64,000 nucleotides of DNA from an uncultured Chryseobacterium sp. (GTDB lineage Bacteria; Bacteroidota; Bacteroidia; Flavobacteriales; Weeksellaceae), in assembly GCA_913778085.1 (NCBI GenBank), contig CAJYXJ010000020.1:62001-126000 (forward strand), in the 5' to 3' direction. Shown piece by piece: positions 25,518 to 34,764 of this stretch (within the stretch, counting starts at the first letter, position 1; every line of letters begins with the position of its first letter). The notes under the pieces were generated by a model. The model had not been told where the DNA came from. It ran no database searches and worked only from the letters and a program-made list of their open reading frames with translations. Made by a program: the position numbers and the translations under genes.

Positions 25518-27965
25518 TTGACAGCATTTGAAAATACCGGCGGCTACCAAATCATTCAGGACTGGATGAGCGGAAAGGGCATTGCTCCTTTTAAGTTTCA
25601 GACGGAAACCTGGTGGAAATTCGGGAACGGCTACAGCGGAATGGTGGTGGCTCCAACGGGTTTTGGAAAGACCTATTCTGTTTTTTTAGCCCTGATTTCC
25701 GATTTTCTTAACCATCCCGACAAATACGGGAAAGGATTGAAGATGATCTGGATCACACCGCTCCGCTCGCTTTCCAAAGATATTGCCAAGGCCATGCAGG
25801 AGGCCATTGATGAGATCGGCCTTGACTGGGTCGTTGGTGTAAGGAACGGCGATACCGATCCGAAAATCCGCCAGCAGCAGGTGAAAAATATGCCGGATAT
25901 CCTGGTAGCAACGCCGGAAAGCTTACATCTGTTGCTCGGACAAAAAAACCACCAGAGGTTTTTCACTAATTTAAAGACCATCGTGATAGACGAATGGCAT
26001 GAACTGCTGGGCTCAAAACGGGGCGTAATGATCGAACTCGGAATTTCCCGGCTTAGAACGTATGTTCAGAAAATGAAAATCTGGGGTATTACCGCTACCA
26101 TCGGCAATCTTGATGAGGCAATGGAAGTCCTGATTCCTTATGACATCAAAAAAACAAAAATAACGGCCAAGGAGAAAAAGAAAATCGATATTCTTTCTGT
26201 TTTTCCGGATGAAGTTGAAATCCTGCCCTGGGCAGGACATCTGGGCCATAAATTAGCTGATAAAGTCGTTCCGATCATTCTGAATTCCAATTCCACAATT
26301 GTTTTTACAAATACGCGTAGCCAGAGTGAAATGTGGTACCAGCTTTTGCTGAATGCCTACCCTGACTTTGCCGGACAGATCGCCATCCACCACAGTTCGA
26401 TTGACGCCCATCTCAGAATCTGGATTGAAGAAAACCTGAGCAATGGAAAATTAAAAGCTGTGGTTTCCACCTCATCACTGGATCTGGGAATCGATTTCAA
26501 GCCGGTGGATACAGTGATCCAGATAGGATCTGCTAAAGGAGTAGCCCGATTCCTGCAACGGGCGGGACGAAGCGGGCACTCCCCTTTTGAAACCTCAAAA
26601 ATTTACTGTGTTCCGACCCACTCTCTCGAGCTGATCGAGGTTTCAGCCTTAAAGGAAGCGGTAAAAAATAACGTTATCGAACCCCGTGATCCGCAGGTTT
26701 TGTGTTTCGATGTTCTCGTACAGTTTCTGATGACCCTGGCAGTCGGCGATGGGTTTATTCCTGACGAATTGTATCCAAGGATCAAAGAAACTTTTGCCTT
26801 CCGGGAAATGACTGAAGAAGAATGGAAAGGCATGCTGGATTTCCTGACTATCGGCGGAAAAGCCCTTAAAAGTTATGAAGAATTCCATAAAATCGTTGTG
26901 GATGATAACGGCGTTTATAAGGTGACTTCCCGGAGGATTGCGATGCTGCACCGGATGAATATGGGCGTGATCGTCAGTGATGCCATGTTGAAAGTAAAAT
27001 TTATTTCCGGCGGTTATATCGGGATGGTGGAAGAATATTTTATTTCAAGGTTAAAAAAAGAAGATAAATTTATCCTCGCCGGACGCGTGCTGGAGGTTGC
27101 GATGATTAAAGACATGACTGTTTTTGTACGCGCTTCCAAAGGTAAAGCTTTTGCTCCCAGTTACCTCGGCGGGAGGCTTCCGTTAAGTACCAATCTCGGC
27201 CAGTTCTTAAGGGAAAAATTATCCGGCGCACTCAATCCCAAAGCTTCCGAAAAAGAACTGAAATTTCTTCATCCGCTATTGGCCAATCAGGAAGAACGTT
27301 CCCACATTCCTGAGGAAAACGAGTTCCTCGTGGAACTTATCAAAAACCGCGAAGGTTATCACTTGTTTATGTATCCTTTTGAAGGACGGCTGGTACACGA
27401 GGTAATGGCGGCTCTGGTTGCCTACCGGATTTCCAAGCTGGCTCCGATTTCTTTTTCGATGGCGATGAACGACTACGGTTTTGAATTGTTCAGTGATAAG
27501 GAAATTCCGCTGAATGAAGATAATCTGGACCGCATTCTGACGAGGGACAATTTGATGAATGATGTGATTTCCAGTATCAATGCCGCAGAAATGGCACGGA
27601 GAAAATTCAGGGATATTGCGGTAATTTCGGGAATGGTGGTCCAGAACTTTCCGGGACAGCAAAGGTCCAACAAATCGCTTCAGAGTTCGGCAGGACTGAT
27701 TTTTAAAGTGTTGGAAGATTACGATCCGAATCATTTCCTGGTGCGGCAGGCCTATACGGAGGTCTTTAATGCCCAGCTTCAGGAGCAGCGACTTGTCGAA
27801 GCCTTCAAACGTATTGAAAAGTCAAAAATAATCCTGAAATTCGCCAATACATTTACCCCGCTGAGTTTCCCAATAAAAGTCGACAGCTTAAGGCAGACCC
27901 TTTCCAGCGAAGACCTGGATTCGAGGATACAAAAGCTGATCCAACAGACGAGAAAAGTGAAATAG
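25518..27965 (+). CDS. ligase-associated DEXH-box helicase (Lhr-like)
   Basis: 815 residues, SF2 helicase. Walker A in APTGFGKTYS (Lys51), ITPLRSLSKD (Ia), LVATPESLHLLL, the DExH box DEWHELLGSKRG (Asp158-His161), GITATIGN (III), IVFTNTRSQSE (IV), STSSLDLGIDF (V) and FLQRAGRSGHS (VI). The C-terminal region resembles the Lhr core. The start is a TTG at 25518. It belongs with the exonuclease, ligase and PdeM as a DNA damage response set. Repeat-type sequence starts right at its stop codon. Confidence 0.94.
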   Translation: MTAFENTGGYQIIQDWMSGKGIAPFKFQTETWWKFGNGYSGMVVAPTGFGKTYSVFLALISDFLNHPDKYGKGLKMIWITPLRSLSKDIAKAMQEAIDEIGLDWVVGVRNGDTDPKIRQQQVKNMPDILVATPESLHLLLGQKNHQRFFTNLKTIVIDEWHELLGSKRGVMIELGISRLRTYVQKMKIWGITATIGNLDEAMEVLIPYDIKKTKITAKEKKKIDILSVFPDEVEILPWAGHLGHKLADKVVPIILNSNSTIVFTNTRSQSEMWYQLLLNAYPDFAGQIAIHHSSIDAHLRIWIEENLSNGKLKAVVSTSSLDLGIDFKPVDTVIQIGSAKGVARFLQRAGRSGHSPFETSKIYCVPTHSLELIEVSALKEAVKNNVIEPRDPQVLCFDVLVQFLMTLAVGDGFIPDELYPRIKETFAFREMTEEEWKGMLDFLTIGGKALKSYEEFHKIVVDDNGVYKVTSRRIAMLHRMNMGVIVSDAMLKVKFISGGYIGMVEEYFISRLKKEDKFILAGRVLEVAMIKDMTVFVRASKGKAFAPSYLGGRLPLSTNLGQFLREKLSGALNPKASEKELKFLHPLLANQEERSHIPEENEFLVELIKNREGYHLFMYPFEGRLVHEVMAALVAYRISKLAPISFSMAMNDYGFELFSDKEIPLNEDNLDRILTRDNLMNDVISSINAAEMARRKFRDIAVISGMVVQNFPGQQRSNKSLQSSAGLIFKVLEDYDPNHFLVRQAYTEVFNAQLQEQRLVEAFKRIEKSKIILKFANTFTPLSFPIKVDSLRQTLSSEDLDSRIQKLIQQTRKVK

Positions 27966-28135
27966 TGAATGGTGAATTCTGCTTTGCAGGCCAATTTTGC
28001 TTTGCAAGTGAATATTGTGATCGTAAAATTAACAAACGTCCAAATTTCACTATTCAGCAATTACTCATCGTAAAAGTCAATGATGAATGGTGAATTTTGC
28101 TTTGCAAATGAATTTTTGGAGCCATTCAACAATTG
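27966..28135. repeat. GTGAATGGTGAATT / TTTGCTTTGCA repeats
   Basis: GTGAATGGTGAATTCTGCTT at 27965-27984 is echoed by GATGAATGGTGAATTTTGCT at 28082-28101, and TTTTGCTTTGCAA occurs twice (about 27994-28006 and 28096-28108). The same family appears at 16735-16890 and 35757-35945. The rest of the interval to the PdeM start has no gene. Confidence 0.6.
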
Positions 28136-28272
28136 ACAAGCGTAATATACTAACTATTAAGTATTCAATTTGTATGTTGTACTGAAAGTGAATATTTAAA
28201 CTAAAAAAAAAAATGACAAGCAAAGCGGAATGGCCATTGACTATTCGCCTTTGACCTTTGCATAATTAAAAA

Positions 28273-28917
28273 ATGAAAATCGTAATAAAAAATATAACCC
28301 TTCAGAACGAACAGTTTACCATCACCAATCAAAGGGCTTTATTCTGGAAGAAAGAAAAAGCACTGGTGCTCTCCGATCTGCACATCGGTAAAGCGGCGCA
28401 TTTCCGGAAAAACGGGATTGCCCTGACCAGCCATCTGATGAAAAACGACCTGGAAAGGCTTTCGATTCTGATTGAATATTTTCAGCCTGAAAAGTTTATC
28501 GTGGTCGGCGATCTGCTGCATGCAGGAGACAATTCGGATGTTGATGAGTTCTGTGAATGGCGAAATCAATATCCCGATCTGCAGTTTTATCTGGTCGAAG
28601 GCAATCATGACCGTCTTTCAAAAAAACTGGAAGCGAAATTATGCCTGAACCATAGATCAAAATCCTTTGAGAACGGAGACTTTCTTTTTATCCATGACTT
28701 TGAGAAAAAGCAGGAGAAATTTCAGGTGACGGGCCATATCCATCCCGGATTTGTCATCCATTCTTCCGTAAAGAAAATAAAGCTGCCCTGTTTCGTAGTC
28801 ACCGATAACCAACTGCTGCTTCCGGCCTTCAGTGAATTTACCGGGCTGGATACAAAAAATCTCCCAAAAAAAGGAAGATTCTATGTTTTCACCGATGCTG
28901 AGATTTATGAGATTTAA
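28273..28917 (+). CDS. pdeM: ligase-associated metallophosphoesterase PdeM
   Basis: 214 residues, calcineurin-like phosphoesterase with all metal motifs: LSDLHIGKAAHFR, GDLLHAGDN, EGNHDRL, and GHIHPGF. Fourth member of the ligase-associated DNA damage response cassette, in which it is thought to act as a 3' phosphoesterase or endonuclease cleaning DNA ends. Separated from the helicase by 307 bp of repeat-bearing spacer, so it may have its own promoter. The symbol follows current naming for this family. Confidence 0.92.
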   Translation: MKIVIKNITLQNEQFTITNQRALFWKKEKALVLSDLHIGKAAHFRKNGIALTSHLMKNDLERLSILIEYFQPEKFIVVGDLLHAGDNSDVDEFCEWRNQYPDLQFYLVEGNHDRLSKKLEAKLCLNHRSKSFENGDFLFIHDFEKKQEKFQVTGHIHPGFVIHSSVKKIKLPCFVVTDNQLLLPAFSEFTGLDTKNLPKKGRFYVFTDAEIYEI

Positions 28918-29172
28918 AGTAGAAACCGGATTAGGCTGCAAGAGGTAAGCTGGGTGCCGGAAGTTTGTCTTATCGCGATTATTTTCCGAATGGATTACTT
29001 ATCGGGTGAGATCTTTTGTAATAATGTGTGATATATAAGCAGGAAATCCATCTGAAATTCTGATTCACCAGACTGAATTCCAATCCTTATTTACATAATC
29101 AACTGTAATAATTAATTATGGTCGAATTTACGTTAAATGTAGAAAACTACCTGCTTCCAGCCAATTACCACA

Positions 29173-29694
29173 TTAATCCAACATTTTTTTCATCATCAAA
29201 TCGGTCTGCTCTTCGTTGGCCAGTCTGAAAATATGTTTACCGAATTCTTCGAATCCGTTTTTCTTATAAAAGCTGACGGCCCGGTGATTTTTTTCCCAAA
29301 CGCCTAACCAAAGGTATTTTTTCTCTAATTCAACAGCGGTTTCCAGGGCTTTTTTATAGAGGAGCTGTCCGACTTTCTTACCGTGATGCGAACTTTTAAC
29401 ATAAATCCTTTCGATTTCCAGCGAGTTCTCATCCTGCAGTTCGGTCTGTGCTTTTCCTGAATTTACTTTCAGGTAACCCACCGCATTTTCTCCTTCCCAG
29501 GCAATAAAAAACAGTGAATCCGGATGATTCAGCTCCCGGTTCAGCTTCTCTTCAGCAAAGCTTTCGGTCAGGTATTGCTGTATTTGTTCTTCGGTATTAT
29601 GCGGGGCGAAAGTTTCGTAAAAGGTCTGCCTTCCCAGATCCTGTAAAACGGGAAGATCTTTCAGGGAAGCTTGTACAATATGAGCGGATGTCAT
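29173..29694 (-). CDS. GNAT N-acetyltransferase
   Basis: 173 residues. Acetyl-CoA fold with RQTFYETFAPHNTEE at the N-terminus, IERIYVKSSHHGKKVGQLLY (acetyl-CoA loop, HHGKKVG) and WEKNHRAVSFYKKNGFEEFG at the C-terminus. The pattern resembles PaiA-like spermidine/spermine acetyltransferases; the substrate is not proven. It starts 9 bp after the nucleosidase gene and is probably its operon partner. Confidence 0.9.
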   Translation of the reverse strand: MTSAHIVQASLKDLPVLQDLGRQTFYETFAPHNTEEQIQQYLTESFAEEKLNRELNHPDSLFFIAWEGENAVGYLKVNSGKAQTELQDENSLEIERIYVKSSHHGKKVGQLLYKKALETAVELEKKYLWLGVWEKNHRAVSFYKKNGFEEFGKHIFRLANEEQTDLMMKKMLD

Positions 29695-29703
29695 TTTTAA
29701 AAA

Positions 29704-30285
29704 TTATGAAAACAGGATGGTTTTAAAGGCTTCGGATGCAAGATGTACCTGAACTGCCCAGTCATCCGCCGCATTGCTTCCGGCGTCGTCAGAAATATAT
29801 TTCAGGCACAAAAACGGAATTTTTTCTTTCATGGCAATGAGGGCCAGCGGATAGGCTTCCATATCCACAATATTGTAAACCGTTTCGGAATGGTTCATCT
29901 CAAAGCTGTCGCCGCTTCCGCAGATCCCCTCCGGAAGACCGTCATGTTTGAGTCCGTATTCCAGAACCGGCGGTATGCCTGAAAGTGGAGTTTCATACAG
30001 ACTGAATCCCAAACCTCTTACATCCATATCACGCTGGATAAATTTCGTACAGCAAACCACATCGCCTTTATGGAAACCCCGGCTTCCTGCCGATCCCAGA
30101 TTAACGATCAGCTTCGGCCGTCTGCGGTGAATTTCTTTTGTCAGTTCCATGGCAGCGTTTACCTTTCCGATGCCGGTTACCAGTTTGTTTTTATCATTAA
30201 ACACTTTTCCTGCCTCCGAATCGAGGGCAAAAACGAAAAGCGTGTCTTCAAGAGGAAACTTCAGTCCTTCGTTTATTCTGATCAT
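29704..30285 (-). CDS. nucleosidase / nucleoside phosphorylase superfamily protein
   Basis: 193 residues by the ATG at 30285; the longer open frame adds 32 hydrophobic residues outside the fold. Core motifs of the PNP/MTAN superfamily: VTGIGKVNAAM, IVNLGSAGS, VDMEAYPLALIA (purine and ribose pocket with the catalytic-type Glu) and KYISDDAGSNAADDW. Shorter than MTA/SAH nucleosidases (about 230), like the 5'-nucleosidases seen in flavobacteria. Likely a purine salvage or SAM-recycling hydrolase. Probable two-gene operon with the GNAT gene. Confidence 0.87.
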   Translation of the reverse strand: MIRINEGLKFPLEDTLFVFALDSEAGKVFNDKNKLVTGIGKVNAAMELTKEIHRRRPKLIVNLGSAGSRGFHKGDVVCCTKFIQRDMDVRGLGFSLYETPLSGIPPVLEYGLKHDGLPEGICGSGDSFEMNHSETVYNIVDMEAYPLALIAMKEKIPFLCLKYISDDAGSNAADDWAVQVHLASEAFKTILFS

Positions 30286-30384
30286 TTGATTTTTTAATAT
30301 GATGTATTCTGAAATATAAGCAAAGTTTACTATTAAAATCCGATGCTTCTTATGTGTTGCTATCAGTTGTATATTTAACAATAT

Positions 30385-31086
30385 CTATTCAGTTTCACAA
30401 CCGTTGATATCACATGAAGCACTGTTGTCCGTCCGAATTTTCAAAGGGGCAACCGTTTCCTCATAAGTTTGCCGAAGCGCACTAACAAACAGTTCGGCCG
30501 GCTGTGCTCCGGAAACCGCATATTTACCGTTCAGGATAAAAAACGGAACGCCCGAAACACCATTGGTCCTTGCGTCCTCAATATCCTTGCTGATTTCAGC
30601 ATCAAAAGTATCGGAATTCAAGACCTGCCAAGCTTCCTCTCTGTCGATTCCCTGAGATGCTGCCAGAGTAACTAAGGTTTCATAATCCCCGACATTTTTC
30701 CCATCGATGAAATGTGCAATGAAAAGGGCTTCTTCCATTTCATTGGATCTGTCGTATTTTTTAGCCAAATGAAGAATCTTATGTGCTGAAAACGTATTGG
30801 TGATTAAAGCTTTTTCAAAATGAAAATCGATTCCTGCTCCTAAACCCATCTGTTTTACCTGACTGATCATCTGCTGGGCCTGGACTTCAGCAAAACCTTT
30901 TTTCTCCCTGAAATAATCGAAGGTAGATTGGGTTTCTTCTGGATGTAACGAAGGGTCAAGCTGGAAACTTTTCCATTCTACCTCCACTTCATCTCTAAAC
31001 GGAAGCTTCGCGAGGGCTTCTTCAAAATTGTTCTTTCCGATATAACAAAACGGACACATCACATCCGACCAGATTTCTATTTTCAT
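30385..31086 (-). CDS. DsbA-family oxidoreductase, FrnE-like
   Basis: 233 residues: thioredoxin fold with helical insertion. The redox motif CPFC lies directly after the first strand (IEIWSDVMCPFCYIGK) and the cis-Pro segment is GVSGVPFFILNGKY. No signal peptide, so cytoplasmic, as for FrnE. The ATG at 31086 is chosen; the upstream open frame runs back into the transporter gene. A C-terminal Cys pair (CDINGC) may modulate redox state. In Deinococcus, FrnE protects against oxidative stress. Confidence 0.92.
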   Translation of the reverse strand: MKIEIWSDVMCPFCYIGKNNFEEALAKLPFRDEVEVEWKSFQLDPSLHPEETQSTFDYFREKKGFAEVQAQQMISQVKQMGLGAGIDFHFEKALITNTFSAHKILHLAKKYDRSNEMEEALFIAHFIDGKNVGDYETLVTLAASQGIDREEAWQVLNSDTFDAEISKDIEDARTNGVSGVPFFILNGKYAVSGAQPAELFVSALRQTYEETVAPLKIRTDNSASCDINGCETE

Positions 31087-31133
31087 TGTTTTTATTTTGA
31101 TTGATTTTTTTAAATTGATGTGTAAAATAAGGA

Positions 31134-32321
31134 TTATGTACTCGATGGTTTTCTTATGCTGAACACCAGGTGTGCTATCAGCGCCAATAAAGCCATGACT
31201 GTCCCGACGAAACAGACTCCGCTCCACTGTGCATATTGCCACGCCAGAGAAGCTATCCATGTTCCTAAAGACCCGCCGATAAAATAGGAAACCATGTACA
31301 CTGTATTCAGTCTGTTAACGGCATTGGATTTAATCATAAAATAATTGGTCTGATTCATAATGTGAGCAGACTGCACGCCCAGATCTACTAAAATAACCCC
31401 AACAATCAGCCCCCAATAGGTTTCTCCTGCAAAATAAGTAAACAGCCAGCTTCCCAAAACAACGAGCAGCGCATAGACAATAATCCTGTTGAGATCAAAA
31501 TACTGCTGAAGCTTTCCTACTTTTGCTGCCGCGAGTGCTCCGACGGCTCCTGCCAATCCGAAGCTGCCGACTACGGAAGAACCTGCATAAAAAGGAGGTT
31601 TTTCCATGTGGAATACCAGTGTGGTAAACAAAGCACACATCGATCCGAAAGCCATTGCCCCGCGGAAAGAAGCCAGTCGCAGTACTGGCTGTGTTTTGGC
31701 CAGATCTAAAACCGATTTCATCAGCTCTCCGTAAGTACCTTTGAAATTGGGCTGCAGCTCGGGAAGCATTTTATAGACCGCAAACCATATCACAACCATA
31801 AGTCCTGCTGCAATACCGAACATTGCTCTCCAGCCCCATAATTCGCCTACAATACCACCGATGAATCTTGACAGAAGAATTCCCAAAAGTAATCCGGACA
31901 TCACCGTTCCTATATTCGAAGATTTTTCTTTGTCGGAAGACAATTCTGCGGCAATAGGAATAAACAGCTGCGGAATCACGGAAGTAACGCCAATCAGTAA
32001 ACTTGCAATGTACAGCATCCACAGTTCGGTACCGAAAGTCATCCACAACAAAGAACCGAAAACAAGCAGGAGATCGGTAAGGATTAATTTCTTACGGAAA
32101 AGCTTATCGCCCAAAGGTACGATCAGCAGTAAGCCCGCGGCATATCCCAACTGGGAAAGTACAGAAATCCGGCTTGCAGCGCTCTCCGGAACTTTAAGCT
32201 CTTCAGCAATAAGGCCCAGCAGTGGCTGGTTATAATAAATATTAGCCACAACAAGTCCGGAAATAACGGACATCAACCAGATAACGGTACGGGAGATACT
32301 GCCGGGAGAATTCAACTGCAT
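31134..32321 (-). CDS. MFS transporter, drug/sugar efflux type
   Basis: 395 residues with about 12 membrane helices. The N-terminal half has YYNQPLLGLIAEEL and the motif A-like loop PLGDKLFRKKLILTD. It resembles the DHA1 efflux branch with LIGVTSVIPQLFIPIAAEL in helix 4. A -7 box TATTTTTG (32360-32367) is 38 bp before the start. It is followed 47 bp downstream by the DsbA-like gene. Substrate unknown. Confidence 0.92.
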   Translation of the reverse strand: MQLNSPGSISRTVIWLMSVISGLVVANIYYNQPLLGLIAEELKVPESAASRISVLSQLGYAAGLLLIVPLGDKLFRKKLILTDLLLVFGSLLWMTFGTELWMLYIASLLIGVTSVIPQLFIPIAAELSSDKEKSSNIGTVMSGLLLGILLSRFIGGIVGELWGWRAMFGIAAGLMVVIWFAVYKMLPELQPNFKGTYGELMKSVLDLAKTQPVLRLASFRGAMAFGSMCALFTTLVFHMEKPPFYAGSSVVGSFGLAGAVGALAAAKVGKLQQYFDLNRIIVYALLVVLGSWLFTYFAGETYWGLIVGVILVDLGVQSAHIMNQTNYFMIKSNAVNRLNTVYMVSYFIGGSLGTWIASLAWQYAQWSGVCFVGTVMALLALIAHLVFSIRKPSST

Positions 32322-32469
32322 ATGTTTTGATTAGAGATTTCTGAAGAAAAACCTTACTGCAAAAATACTTATTTATGTTGAGAATCCGATTTCATTTTAT
32401 GGTTTTCAGTGATAAAGGAAAGTGACGGAAAGACTTTTAAGATCTGTAAATTGTCAGGAACTTTTTCCC

Positions 32470-32799
32470 ATGAAAATTATACCACTGAAAGAAGGAAATT
32501 TTTCTGTCAGCAAAACCAAAGATTTTACACTTCTCACTGAAGAAAAGGTTGCAGGCGGCCACACGCCATTTATGCAGGTGTTCCGGATCAGGGAAGATCA
32601 TGAAACCGTTTTCTACAGCGCCGACGATCTGCCGCAGGAGTCTTACCTGAAATATTATCTGTCCTATAAAAGCGACTACGACAGCAGGAGAGCGATGGAT
32701 CTCCGAACACGCTGGATAAAGGAGAACGCAGAAAATCACTGGAAGATTCTGCTGTATCATGATCTTGAAAACGGTTCTGGAATTTTAAAGGCTGTTTAA
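32470..32799 (+). CDS. conserved-looking hypothetical protein
   Basis: 109 residues from the ATG at 32470 (an upstream in-frame start at 32422 would add 16). It begins MKIIPLKEGNFSVSKTKDF, a strand-rich opening that I have seen at the start of some MBL-fold hydrolases, but no HxHxDH motif or other metal site is present. A central segment (SYLKYYLSYKSDYDSRR) is aromatic and charged. Divergent from the MFS gene. Function unknown. Confidence 0.65.
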   Translation: MKIIPLKEGNFSVSKTKDFTLLTEEKVAGGHTPFMQVFRIREDHETVFYSADDLPQESYLKYYLSYKSDYDSRRAMDLRTRWIKENAENHWKILLYHDLENGSGILKAV

Positions 32800-32939
32800 A
32801 ATGGATATTAAAAAGCGATGAAGTCTTATTTAATTAATGTGATAATTTTCTATTTTTCCAACTTATTAAACTGAACCTGATCACGTCGGATGACGTTGAC
32901 AGTTAAGAACAACTTTGTTTTATAAAATAAAAAAATGGT

Positions 32940-33281
32940 TTAAAGTTCATTAAACCATTTATAAATATCTAAATCCGAAGCAATGCTCAGCTTTTTGCGG
33001 AGCCTGTTTTTACGGTTCTGAATCGCCTTTGGAGTTACGTATGTATACGTTGCAATCTCTTTGGTTGTCAGATTAAGCTTCAGATAAATACAAAATATCA
33101 ATTCAGAATTCTTCAGATTAGGCTGAATAGCTGATAATTTATTAAAAAAGTCCGGATCTACCAGCCTGAATTTATTCAGCAGACGTGGTGAGTTCTCTTT
33201 TGCTAATGTTAAAATTTCTTCCTGCACAAAAATCTTTTGGTTAATATCTTCTAAATTAAATTCAGTCTTTTCGTTTTTCAT
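32940..33281 (-). CDS. stand-alone helix-turn-helix regulator (LuxR-C-like)
   Basis: 113 residues. The C-terminal half (about 55-110) reads as the helix-turn-helix of flavobacterial regulators: NLKNSELIFCIYLKLNL, TTKEIATYTYVTPKAIQ, NRKNRLRKKL. In related proteins this domain is usually attached to tetratricopeptide repeats and a membrane helix; here only about 50 helical residues precede it. It has no receiver domain. A promoter with an FNR-type palindrome lies about 320 bp upstream, implying a very long leader. Confidence 0.8.
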   Translation of the reverse strand: MKNEKTEFNLEDINQKIFVQEEILTLAKENSPRLLNKFRLVDPDFFNKLSAIQPNLKNSELIFCIYLKLNLTTKEIATYTYVTPKAIQNRKNRLRKKLSIASDLDIYKWFNEL

Positions 33282-33857
33282 ATTTTTCTCATCTCTACTT
33301 TGCTGTTGCTTATCTCTGTGATAAGCTTCAGTATTAATCGCTCTTCGTTCTGCTCCGTTCCGTTTTCTCTTTCCGGAGTTTTTATTTTTAGTTCTAGTAT
33401 TTATTTTAAAGCATACAGACCGTTATTTTTCCTTATTTCGCCTTAAAAGTAAAATAATCTTACAGAATCCGTAATTTTACATTTAGGCAAGGACAAAGAA
33501 AGAAAAAATGATTAAAAATCCGTGTACTTGAAATACCACATACATACCACGTCATTATTTTTAATTCCTTATATACGTTCTGTATCAGGCCTTATTTATT
33601 TACAAAACTAGCTGATTTTACAGTCTATTTTTTATGATTATAATCAATGACTTGCAAAAAATATGAACATTTCGTAATATAATACTCAAAATCATTCAGG
33701 TATGTAATAGGTAGCATCTATTTCATGGTATTCAAATGGTAGTATATTTCCCGGATGCTGTAATGAAAGGAGATCGAAAAGCTTTCCTCCAGAATGAGGA
33801 GACCGGTAATCCGGGTTTGTAGTGTCGGGAATAATCTGTTATAGTTATTTCTGTAGA
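33282..33857. other. gene-free interval holding a regulated promoter and long leader
   Basis: No gene-length frame. The minus-strand promoter at 33603-33647 would produce a leader of about 320 nt ending at the HTH gene. It includes a 31-codon minus-strand frame from 33555 and a short direct repeat (ATACCAC twice, 33534-33549). The rest (33648-33857) shows nothing recognisable. Confidence 0.4.
33603..33647 (-). promoter_or_regulatory. FNR-type operator plus -7 box (minus-strand promoter)
   Basis: Palindrome ATGATTATAATCAA (33634-33647; core TGATTATAATCA is perfect) is centred 37.5 bp from the last base of TAGTTTTG (33603-33610 read on the minus strand). No -33 TTG at normal spacing. The same layout is seen at 48226-48269 and 50101-50145. 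Confidence 0.6.
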
Positions 33858-34493
33858 TCAGAGATTCAGCAGCCGCTGGAATTCCTCAAAATATTTCGCA
33901 AGATGTAAGCCATCCGCCAGACCGTGATGCGCTTCTACGGATACCGGCAAAAATTTCCTGCTCTCCCTGATGCTGAATTTTCCGAAAGTAATTTTAGGAA
34001 TCGATTCTTTAGGGTCGAAATTGGTAGGATGCAGCAAGGCGCTGAAAGAATTCCATGGAATGGTTGTGTGGCGGATGTGGTTGAGCGGTAAAACTTCGTT
34101 TCGGATACCCAGCCCGGTAGAATGATGTACCTTTTTGATCTGATCCTGCAGGCCTGCATTGAAGACCTCAAAATCTTCCGAATAATGAAAAAATGAGAAT
34201 CCGAAAGTGCCATCCGGCCTTCCGATGGTGCTTCCTACATGCACCTGGTCATATAAGATCACCTGTTCATCGGCAATTCTCAGCCTGAGTTCATCTACCG
34301 AATTAACGGCAATCATGGATTTATGAAGATAAGTTGCAAAAAAAGACTGCCCGCTTTCCTTAGCATTATCATACGCTTTGGTACAGTCGACTTCCGAAGT
34401 AAACCCGAAATACGGGCTGGCCATGCCGGAGAAAAATTCATAATGTTCTTTCCTGTTCCAACGTTCAATATCAATTACCTTCATTGTTTCCAT
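33858..34493 (-). CDS. chloramphenicol acetyltransferase-like acyltransferase
   Basis: 211 residues, type A CAT fold. The catalytic histidine motif is AHHGLADGLH (the classical form is HHAVCDG) and WNSFSALLHPTN corresponds to the conserved WxSF segment. YLHKSMIAVNSVDELRLR marks the N-terminal half. Many bacteria carry such a chromosomal homologue; the sequence alone does not show that it confers drug resistance. Start could be either of two ATGs nine bases apart (34493 or 34484). Single gene. Confidence 0.9.
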   Translation of the reverse strand: METMKVIDIERWNRKEHYEFFSGMASPYFGFTSEVDCTKAYDNAKESGQSFFATYLHKSMIAVNSVDELRLRIADEQVILYDQVHVGSTIGRPDGTFGFSFFHYSEDFEVFNAGLQDQIKKVHHSTGLGIRNEVLPLNHIRHTTIPWNSFSALLHPTNFDPKESIPKITFGKFSIRESRKFLPVSVEAHHGLADGLHLAKYFEEFQRLLNL

Positions 34494-34764
34494 TCCGGCA
34501 AATTTCGGTAAGTTTTACCGTTAAAAAAAATTACAGCTGGTGAATTTTACCTGATTTTATAATAAAATGGTAATTCTTCAAAAAATTGCAGATATTTTAA
34601 TTCATAAAGGTAATTTGGTGGCTTTTTTGATGTGAAATGAGTGTTTTTTATTAAAAATAAGGTTGTTTCAGGATATAGATAGATCCAGCATAACAGCAAC
34701 CAATAAAATCAACTGCCATCTGTGCAAAAGCTATAAACATAAAATTTAAATAAATATATACCAT

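Noticed and set aside
33858-34493. Acquired drug-resistance gene on a mobile element
   Set aside because: No transposase, integrase, attachment site or direct repeats nearby, and base composition matches the neighbours; a chromosomal CAT-like homologue is more likely.
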